Positions 1 through 5,073 of a DNA stretch of 5,073 nt are shown here, piece after piece (the stretch's first letter is position 1; the number at the start of each line of letters is the position of its first letter). A model generated the notes under the pieces. It was not told the DNA's origin. It searched no databases and saw only the letters and a list, made by a program, of their open reading frames with translations. The position numbers and the translations under genes were made by a program. Source of the stretch: Mariprofundaceae bacterium (GTDB lineage: Bacteria > Pseudomonadota > Zetaproteobacteria > Mariprofundales > Mariprofundaceae); NCBI GenBank assembly GCA_030950975.1, contig JAUZQL010000275.1, positions 1-5,073 of the forward strand, written 5' to 3'.

Positions 1-1
1 T

Positions 2-412
2 ATTGCTTATCTGTTTGATGATGCGTTGTTTTGTGGTGATGCCTTGTTTGGTGCGGGCTGCGGCCGTATTTTTGAAGGAACATTTGAACAAACATGGCAA
101 AGTTTACAAGCTCTTGCCCAGCTTGATGACGATACCAAAGTGTATTGTGCCCATGAATATACCTTACCCAATTTACGTTTTGCACGTGGTGTTGATGCCA
201 ATAACGCAGCCTTAAAAGCACGCATTCATCGTGATACGAAAACACGCATGGAACAAAAACCGACGATTCCATCGACCATCGGGATTGAAAAATCAAGCAA
301 TCCGTTTTTACGCCCATTAAATGCGGATTTTCGCACTGAATATGCACACATCAACCATATCGATGATACAGCACTGAGTGTTTTCACCCATTTACGTCAA
401 ACCAAGGGGTAA
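2..412 (+). CDS. gloB: Hydroxyacylglutathione hydrolase (glyoxalase II), 3' part
   Basis: This is the last 136 residues of a glyoxalase II, the cytoplasmic metallo-beta-lactamase-fold enzyme that hydrolyses S-lactoylglutathione to D-lactate and glutathione in methylglyoxal detoxification. The frame is open to the left edge, so the start codon and the N-terminal HxHxDH metal-binding motif lie outside the window. Visible hallmarks are LFCGDALFGAGCGRIFEG (fragment residues 9-26, with D13 as the expected metal-bridging aspartate) and VYCAHEYTLPNLRFA (H51 as the expected metal ligand). The family's C-terminal glutathione-binding region follows, with PTIPSTI and NPFLRP. It ends in TAA three bases before uvrA, and the uvrA ribosome binding site lies inside its last codons, so the two probably share a transcript. 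A TTG at 26 could be read as a start, but homology clearly continues upstream of it. The identification is strong. Completeness of the N-terminus cannot be judged. Confidence 0.95.
   Translation: MAYLFDDALFCGDALFGAGCGRIFEGTFEQTWQSLQALAQLDDDTKVYCAHEYTLPNLRFARGVDANNAALKARIHRDTKTRMEQKPTIPSTIGIEKSSNPFLRPLNADFRTEYAHINHIDDTALSVFTHLRQTKG
404..409 (+). promoter_or_regulatory. Ribosome binding site of uvrA
   Basis: AAGGGG lies within the final codons of gloB. It is 6 bases before the ATG at 416 and 9 bases before the in-frame ATG at 419. Both spacings are workable, so the site supports initiation here without deciding between the two adjacent ATGs. Its position inside gloB suggests that ribosomes finishing gloB help load uvrA. 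Confidence 0.7.
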
Positions 413-415
413 GCA

Positions 416-3238
416 ATGATGGATAAAAAAAACATCATCCGTATTCAAGGTGCGCGTGTTCACAATCTAAAAAATATTGATATTGATTTACCCCGAAATC
501 AATTGGTCGTGATTACAGGCGTATCAGGTTCAGGCAAATCATCCTTAGCCTTTGATACTTTATATGCGGAAGGGCAACGCCGTTATGTCGAATCCTTATC
601 GGCGTATGCTCGGCAATTTTTGGGCATGATGGAACGCCCTGATGTGGATTCGATAGAAGGTTTATCCCCTGCTATTTCAATCGAACAAAAAACAACCAGT
701 CGTAACCCTCGTTCTACCGTAGGGACGATTACTGAAGTTTATGATTACCTGCGTTTATTGTATGCACGCATTGGCAAACCTCATTGTCATGCATGTGGTC
801 AACTTATTACAGCCCAGCCAGCCAGTGCCATTATTGAACAATTATTGGGTTTGAATGAAGGCAGTAAAGTACAACTCCTTGCCCCTATTGTGCGGGCTAG
901 AAAAGGTGAGTTTCGCCAAGAGTTGGAACAAGCAAGTCAAGATGGTTTTGTCCGTGTACGCATTGATGGTGATGTGATGCCGCTTGATGATGTCCCTGCC
1001 TTGAAGAAAACACATAAACACACGATTGAACTGGTGGTGGATCGCTTGGTGATTCGTGATGGCATTCGTACCCGTTTGGCGGATTCGGTGGAAACTGCCT
1101 TGCGTTATGGCGAAGGTATGTTGATTGCCTTGTTGGATGATGAAGAACGATTATTTTCTGAACATTATGCCTGCGCTGATTGTGGCATCTCCTACCCCGA
1201 ACTCGAACCACGTTTATTCTCATTTAACTCACCCGCAGGTGCATGTCCTAAATGTGATGGTTTGGGTGTTCAAAGTGTGTTTGATCCTGATTTGGTGATT
1301 GCTGATGATAGCTTATCCTTAGAGAAAGGTGTGATTGCGCCGTGGGGAGGGCGTGAAACGGTGATGTTTCAACAAACACTTGCCTCTGTCGCAACGCATT
1401 TAGGCATCTTGATGGATACATCGTGGACTGATTTACCTGAGGATGCCAAGCAAGCTATTCTTTATGGTACAGGTCGGAAAAAAGTTGATTTCATCTATCA
1501 AACTGGCTCACAAAGCCGCACCGTAAGTCGAGTTTTTGAAGGTGTGATTCCAAATCTTCAACGCCGTTACCGTGAAACATCATCCGATGATGTGCGTGAA
1601 GCATTATCCAAATACATCAATGCGATTGCTTGTCCCAATTGTAAAGGCTCACGACTTAATCGAGCTGCGCGCCATGTTTTGGTGGGTGATTTATCGTTAC
1701 CAACAGTCTGCGCACTACCGTTGCATGAAGCACAAAGATGGATTGAGACGCTGAAACTCAATGCTCAAGATCAAAGCATTGCTGAAAAAGTCGTGGAAGA
1801 AATTTCAGCACGTTTGGGTTTTATGATTGAAGTGGGACTGAATTATTTAAGTTTGGAACGCACAGCAGGCACACTTTCAGGTGGTGAAGCCCAACGTATT
1901 CGCCTTGCCACACAAATTGGTTCGGCATTGGTGGGTGTCTTGTATATTTTGGATGAGCCTTCCATTGGCTTGCACCAGCGTGACAATGATCGTTTGCTGA
2001 CCACACTCAAACGACTGCGAGATTTGGGCAATTCTGTCATTGTGGTGGAACATGATGAAGATGCGATTCGCACGGCTGATTTTATTGTCGATATGGGGCC
2101 TTTTGCAGGGGAACATGGGGGAGAAATCGTCGCAGCAGGTTCGTTGGATGATATTTTAGCGAGCAACAGCCTTACCGCAGATTATTTATCGGGTCGCAAA
2201 TTTATTGCTGTACCCAAACGCCGAAACGTACCTAAAAAACATCCGATGTTGGGCATTGAAGGGGCAAGTGAACATAATCTAAACGATGTCACTGCCGTAT
2301 TTCCCATTGGGCGATTGAGTTGTATTACAGGCGTATCAGGTTCTGGAAAATCCACCCTAACATTGGATACCTTATACCGTGCTTTTGCACGCCATCTTGG
2401 TCTCAAAACGAATCGTGTCGGTCATCATAAAGCACTCATTGGTGCTGAATTGATTGATAAAATTATTGATATTGATCAAAGCCCTATTGGACGTACACCA
2501 CGCTCTAACCCTGCAACCTATACAGGAATTTTTACGACGATTCGTGAATTATTTTCAGGTGTTCCTGAATCAAGAGCGCGCGGATATAAACCAGGGCGTT
2601 TCTCGTTTAATGTGAAAGGTGGACGCTGTGAGGCGTGTCAGGGCGATGGCATTATTAAAGTTGAAATGCATTTTTTACCTGATGTCTATGTGGCGTGTGA
2701 AACATGTCAGGGGAAGCGATACAACCGAGAGACCTTGGATGTGCGTTATAAAGGTAAAAATATTGACGAAATTTTAAACATGACTGTCGATGAAGCGCTT
2801 GAGTTTTTTGAAGCTATTGCGCCTTTAAAAACACGTTTAACCACCTTGCACCAAGTGGGTTTGGGTTATATTCATTTAGGGCAGGCAGCAACCACGCTGT
2901 CAGGCGGCGAAGCACAACGTGTTAAACTTGCCAAAGAATTGGCACGCAAAGCAACAGGCGACACCTTGTATGTTTTGGATGAACCAACCACGGGTTTGCA
3001 CTTTGCAGATGTGGCTAAATTATTAGAGGTACTCCATGCTTTGGTGGATCGAGGCAATACTGTTTTGGTCATTGAACACAATCTTGATGTGATTAAAACA
3101 GCCGATTGGATTGTTGATATGGGGCCTGAAGGTGGCGATCGTGGTGGTCATGTGGTGATCAGTGGTACACCTGAACAAGTGGCTCAATGTGAGCAATCAT
3201 GGACAGGGAAATATTTAAAAAAACATTTAAGTGACTGA
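416..3238 (+). CDS. uvrA: UvrABC excinuclease, damage-sensing ATPase subunit UvrA
   Basis: UvrA is the dimeric ABC-type ATPase that finds bulky DNA lesions and loads UvrB in nucleotide excision repair. The 940-aa product has the same length as E. coli UvrA and looks intact. The first ATPase half has Walker A GVSGSGKS (35-42), ABC signature LSGGE (487-491), Walker B ILDEP (511-515) and the switch histidine H546. The second half has Walker A (639-646), LSGGE (828-832), VLDEP (853-857) and H888. The UvrB-binding and insertion domains fall at roughly 131-245 and 287-397 by family comparison. Cysteine pairs occur at 253/256 with 277/280, and at 738/741 with 761/764 (the C-terminal zinc module involved in DNA binding). 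Further pairs at 124/127 and 406/409 could form a third site. RSNPATYTG (696-704) and PSDVR-free, family-typical flanks show no disruption. The start is ATG at 416; the next codon is also ATG and could equally be used. It follows gloB by 3 bases and faces xth tail to tail. No LexA-type box is visible upstream. Confidence 0.98.
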   Translation: MMDKKNIIRIQGARVHNLKNIDIDLPRNQLVVITGVSGSGKSSLAFDTLYAEGQRRYVESLSAYARQFLGMMERPDVDSIEGLSPAISIEQKTTSRNPRSTVGTITEVYDYLRLLYARIGKPHCHACGQLITAQPASAIIEQLLGLNEGSKVQLLAPIVRARKGEFRQELEQASQDGFVRVRIDGDVMPLDDVPALKKTHKHTIELVVDRLVIRDGIRTRLADSVETALRYGEGMLIALLDDEERLFSEHYACADCGISYPELEPRLFSFNSPAGACPKCDGLGVQSVFDPDLVIADDSLSLEKGVIAPWGGRETVMFQQTLASVATHLGILMDTSWTDLPEDAKQAILYGTGRKKVDFIYQTGSQSRTVSRVFEGVIPNLQRRYRETSSDDVREALSKYINAIACPNCKGSRLNRAARHVLVGDLSLPTVCALPLHEAQRWIETLKLNAQDQSIAEKVVEEISARLGFMIEVGLNYLSLERTAGTLSGGEAQRIRLATQIGSALVGVLYILDEPSIGLHQRDNDRLLTTLKRLRDLGNSVIVVEHDEDAIRTADFIVDMGPFAGEHGGEIVAAGSLDDILASNSLTADYLSGRKFIAVPKRRNVPKKHPMLGIEGASEHNLNDVTAVFPIGRLSCITGVSGSGKSTLTLDTLYRAFARHLGLKTNRVGHHKALIGAELIDKIIDIDQSPIGRTPRSNPATYTGIFTTIRELFSGVPESRARGYKPGRFSFNVKGGRCEACQGDGIIKVEMHFLPDVYVACETCQGKRYNRETLDVRYKGKNIDEILNMTVDEALEFFEAIAPLKTRLTTLHQVGLGYIHLGQAATTLSGGEAQRVKLAKELARKATGDTLYVLDEPTTGLHFADVAKLLEVLHALVDRGNTVLVIEHNLDVIKTADWIVDMGPEGGDRGGHVVISGTPEQVAQCEQSWTGKYLKKHLSD

Positions 3239-3259
3239 TGTTACGTACTCCAATGAAGC

Positions 3260-3310
3260 AAAAAACCTCTTGTGCCTTTAGGAATCCTCGTCCTTTAGAA
3301 CGGTGAGGAT
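3260..3310 (-). terminator. Possible terminator for the uppP-lgt-xth transcript
   Basis: Read on the minus strand, the palindrome ATCCTC...GAGGAT begins just after the xth stop codon. A run of six T (3260-3265 as A on the plus strand) follows, but about 18 bases beyond the stem rather than directly after it. This is not a textbook intrinsic terminator. On the plus strand no T-run follows the stem, so for uvrA the hairpin could at most protect the mRNA 3' end or cause pausing. The position between convergent genes favours a termination role, with modest confidence. Confidence 0.3.
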
Positions 3311-3315
3311 GTCAA
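3281..3315 (+). mobile_element. Possible relic of an IS200/IS605-type right end (palindrome)
   Basis: The convergent gap contains an imperfect palindrome. ATCCTC (3284-3289) pairs with GAGGAT (3305-3310). Two G-T wobbles and a C-G pair extend the stem to 9 pairs around a 9-base loop. The layout is GGAATCCTC, then CTTTAG in the loop region, then GGTGAGGATGTCAA. From memory this resembles the subterminal hairpin near the right end of IS200/IS605-family elements, the part that is also transcribed as the 3' region of a TnpB guide RNA. No tnpA or tnpB coding sequence, and no convincing left-end hairpin, is present nearby. If real, this is a decayed end or a MITE-like leftover. The last bases overlap the stop codon of xth. 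The palindrome is seen directly; its origin is inference. Confidence 0.35.
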
Positions 3316-4073
3316 CTGATTAAGCATGCCCAAACAGGAGCATGGTCAGAGGGGCGTTCTTTAGCCCGATAAGCAGTATGCACACCACCTTCTTGAATCT
3401 GCAAAGCTTGTGTCGCTAGGATATGATCAATACGAATGCCCCAACCTCGGCGGTAAGCATTCATCCGATAATCCCACCAGCTATACATGGCTTTATTGGG
3501 GTGTCGTTGACGAAGGGTGTCATAAAGCCCCAAATCCATCAGTGAATCAAACCATTCTCGCTCGGGCGTGGAACACATGATTTTTTCAAGCCAACGTGAA
3601 GCATCATGAATATCCAAATCGGCAGGAGCGATATTGTAATCACCCAGTAAAACCAATTTTTGATGATGTTCCAATTCTATTTTTAGAAATTCACGCAAGG
3701 CATTCAGCCAACGAAATTTATAGTCATATTTATCACAGCCGACTTCCTGCCCGTTGGGGATATACACATCAACAACACGAACACCATCAATCGTAGCAGC
3801 CAATAAACGGCGTTGTGGGTCATCCAAGTTTGGCAGATTCATCACCACATCTTGCATCGGATGTTTGCTAATCATTGCCACGCCATTGTATGTCTTCTGC
3901 CCTGAAAATTGGACATGATAACCCGCATCTTCAAAGCTTGATTGTGGAAAATCTTTATCTTGTTGTTTGGTCTCTTGCAATGCCAAGACATCGGGTTTTT
4001 CCTGTGCTAAGTATTCCAACACATGTGGTAAACGTACTTTGAGTGAATTTACATTCCATGTGGTTATTTTCAT
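3312..4073 (-). CDS. xth: Exodeoxyribonuclease III (AP endonuclease family)
   Basis: This 253-aa protein belongs to the Mg-dependent exonuclease III / AP endonuclease family. These enzymes cut 5' of abasic sites and clean 3' ends in base excision repair. The catalytic set is complete: N7 in MKITTWNVNSL, E34 in LQETK, Y104 in VYIPNG, D145 and N147 in LLGDYNIAP, D216 in RIDHILA, and D243/H244 in the terminal PSDHAPVWA. E. coli ExoIII is about 15 residues longer, and the differences fall in loops rather than at the ends. The YIPNG motif differs from E. coli's YFPQG and marks a different subgroup. An upstream in-frame ATG would add 30 residues overlapping lgt, but the family begins at MKI and a good ribosome binding site precedes it, so the shorter start is chosen. 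Its ATG overlaps the lgt stop as ATGA, implying translational coupling as the last gene of the operon. The stop codon touches the palindrome between it and uvrA. Confidence 0.96.
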   Translation of the reverse strand: MKITTWNVNSLKVRLPHVLEYLAQEKPDVLALQETKQQDKDFPQSSFEDAGYHVQFSGQKTYNGVAMISKHPMQDVVMNLPNLDDPQRRLLAATIDGVRVVDVYIPNGQEVGCDKYDYKFRWLNALREFLKIELEHHQKLVLLGDYNIAPADLDIHDASRWLEKIMCSTPEREWFDSLMDLGLYDTLRQRHPNKAMYSWWDYRMNAYRRGWGIRIDHILATQALQIQEGGVHTAYRAKERPSDHAPVWACLIS

Positions 4074-4876
4074 GCTTGCTTCCCTTTTATGATAAGCCAC
4101 ATCATCCAACTGAGTCCCACAGCCAGCATACTCGAAGAAAGCAGCATGCCCATCGTCAGCCAATCGCTATAAATAAAACCAAGTTGTACATCAGGTTGTC
4201 GAAATTGTTCGCAAAAAATACGCGCTAAGGCATAACCCATCAAAAATAAAGCGGCACGCATACCAATCGGCCAATTCAATTTGCGTGTGAACCATAACAA
4301 CACAAATAAAAGCAGTCCTTCAAGCCCAAGTTCATAAAGTTGGCTGGGGTGACGGGGTCCCAGTCCAGCAGTGGGAAAAATCATTGCCCACGGTACATCA
4401 GCAGGATGCGTTACCACACGCCCCCAAAGTTCACCATTGATGAAATTACCCATGCGTCCAAATGCCAAACCAATCGGCGCAACCACACAAATTTTATCCA
4501 TCATCAACATAAAGGGCATATGATGTTTTCGGCAATACCACCAACCCGCCACGATTGAACCTAAGAAACCACCGTGAAAAGACATGCCGCCTTGCCAGAT
4601 GTAAAAAATATCAATCGGATGACCCATATAATAAGAAAAATTATAAAATAACACATAAGCCAAGCGACCACCGAGTACCACACCGAGAATCAAGGCTGTA
4701 AATAAACCTTCATAGGCTTCGGGCTGAACACTCACACCCCAAGCTCCGCATTCACGCAGTTGCTTGCGTACTAAAAGCCAAGTGGCTGTGAAACCAAAGA
4801 CATACATCAAGCCATACCAATGGATGGCAAAGGGGCCTAGTTGTAAGGCAATCGGATCAATATGAGGAGCAATCAT
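4070..4876 (-). CDS. lgt: Prolipoprotein diacylglyceryl transferase
   Basis: Lgt is the inner-membrane enzyme that transfers diacylglycerol from phosphatidylglycerol to the lipobox cysteine of prelipoproteins, the first step of lipoprotein maturation. The 268-aa product is strongly hydrophobic, with several membrane segments (for example about 15-35, 57-78, 98-116, 183-197, 207-221 and 243-263). Family hallmarks are HWYGLMY (19-25), MSFHGG with H101, the Lgt signature GRMGNFINGELWGR (140-153, with R141 and N144), RHPSQLYE (175-182) and the late arginine in FRQPD (about R226). These match E. coli residues known to be essential in the family (Y26, H103, R143, N146, R239). The start is the ATG overlapping the uppP stop as ATGA. 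The upstream GGGA is weak and about 10 bases away, so translation probably depends on coupling to uppP. The stop TGA overlaps the xth ATG. No sign of damage is seen. Confidence 0.97.
   Translation of the reverse strand: MIAPHIDPIALQLGPFAIHWYGLMYVFGFTATWLLVRKQLRECGAWGVSVQPEAYEGLFTALILGVVLGGRLAYVLFYNFSYYMGHPIDIFYIWQGGMSFHGGFLGSIVAGWWYCRKHHMPFMLMMDKICVVAPIGLAFGRMGNFINGELWGRVVTHPADVPWAMIFPTAGLGPRHPSQLYELGLEGLLLFVLLWFTRKLNWPIGMRAALFLMGYALARIFCEQFRQPDVQLGFIYSDWLTMGMLLSSSMLAVGLSWMMWLIIKGKQA
4081..4086 (-). promoter_or_regulatory. Ribosome binding site of xth
   Basis: On the minus strand AAGGGA lies 7 bases before the xth ATG at 4073, inside the last codons of lgt. This decides the start of xth in favour of MKITTW over the longer reading frame that begins at 4163. 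Confidence 0.75.
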
Positions 4877-5073
4877 GCTGTCATTATCCCAAGTAATAAA
4901 ACCCCAAACACAATACGATATACCCCAAAAGCAACAAAGGTGAAGCGTTCAAGAAATTGAATGAATAAACGCATAACCAGCCATGCCGATACAAATGCCA
5001 CCACAAAACCAGTCAACAAGGGTAAAATATCCATGCCTATAAAATCTTGATAATGTTTGAGTAAATCAAAGCC
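4873..5073 (-). CDS. uppP: Undecaprenyl-diphosphatase, C-terminal fragment
   Basis: The minus strand reads without interruption from the right edge to a TGA at 4873, giving 66 residues that begin GFDLLKHYQDFIGMD. The fragment has two hydrophobic helices (about residues 15-36 and 47-65) linked by FIQFLERFTFVAFGVYRIVFG. This matches the conserved end of UppP/BacA, where FxxFxxYR precedes the last helix (IRRISFIPFAIYR in E. coli by recollection). UppP is an inner-membrane phosphatase that recycles undecaprenyl diphosphate, the lipid carrier for peptidoglycan and other envelope polymers. Its catalytic motifs lie in the missing N-terminal part, so activity cannot be judged. The stop overlaps the lgt ATG as ATGA, making it the upstream gene of a uppP-lgt-xth run. 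No start codon is inside the window. The call rests on the C-terminal signature and topology only. Confidence 0.85.
   Translation of the reverse strand, partial: GFDLLKHYQDFIGMDILPLLTGFVVAFVSAWLVMRLFIQFLERFTFVAFGVYRIVFGVLLLGIMTA

Noticed and set aside
26..28. TTG at 26 as the start of a short gloB.
   Set aside because: Residues upstream of it (IAYLFDDA) continue the glyoxalase II pattern. The gene is simply cut by the window edge.
897..1223. Minus-strand open frame of 108 codons inside uvrA.
   Set aside because: It is rich in His, Pro and Arg, lies wholly opposite conserved UvrA sequence, and has no recognisable domain; it is a shadow frame.
1843..2166. Minus-strand open frame of 107 codons opposite the UvrA signature/Walker B region.
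   Set aside because: It lies in a highly conserved part of uvrA and its composition follows the opposite strand. No independent evidence supports it.
3239..3311. DNA uptake sequences of Neisseria (GCCGTCTGAA) or Pasteurellaceae (AAGTGCGGT) type as the gap palindrome.
   Set aside because: Neither motif is present in the gap. The stem sequence is ATCCTC/GAGGAT.
4074..4163. A 30-residue N-terminal extension of xth starting at 4163 on the minus strand.
   Set aside because: The family starts at MK-(I/F)-x-(T/S)-(W/F)-N, a good ribosome binding site precedes 4073, and the extension overlaps lgt coding sequence with no resemblance to the family.
4340..4558. Plus-strand open frame of 72 codons opposite lgt.
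   Set aside because: It lies opposite the Lgt signature region, has no family resemblance, and lacks a supporting context.
1..5073. CRISPR array, tRNA, rRNA, defence island or phage genes.
   Set aside because: Nearly all of the window is covered by five recognised housekeeping genes. No spaced repeats or tRNA-like folds were seen by eye.

Overview
This is an ordinary bacterial chromosomal housekeeping segment with five protein genes and almost no non-coding DNA. Base composition is in the mid-40s percent G+C by eye. The proteins look proteobacterial: a glutathione-dependent glyoxalase II, an E. coli-length UvrA, and an exonuclease III with a YIPNG motif. UvrA reads like a mixture, with E. 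coli-like spacing of two zinc motifs plus an extra CxxC pair that E. coli lacks. I therefore do not name a genus. A low/mid-GC gammaproteobacterium or a related lineage fits, but this is inference.

Left part, + strand: the 3' end of gloB (hydroxyacylglutathione hydrolase, cut by the window edge) is followed after 3 bases by a complete uvrA (940 aa). The uvrA ribosome binding site lies inside the end of gloB, so the two are probably co-transcribed.

Middle (3239-3311): a 73-base gap between convergent genes. It holds a palindrome that resembles the right-end hairpin of IS200/IS605-family elements and may also help terminate transcription from one or both sides. No transposase gene is present.

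Right part, - strand: three genes are packed as uppP-lgt-xth, with a 4-base ATGA start/stop overlap at each junction. uppP (undecaprenyl-diphosphatase) is present only as its last 66 codons, and its 5' part lies beyond the right edge. lgt (prolipoprotein diacylglyceryl transferase) and xth (exonuclease III) are complete. The arrangement implies one mRNA with coupled translation. It joins two inner-membrane envelope enzymes to a DNA-repair nuclease.

No previously undescribed system is evident. The points most worth a second look are the palindromic relic between uvrA and xth, the extra cysteine pairs of UvrA, the envelope/repair operon with double ATGA overlap, and the absence of a visible SOS box near uvrA.
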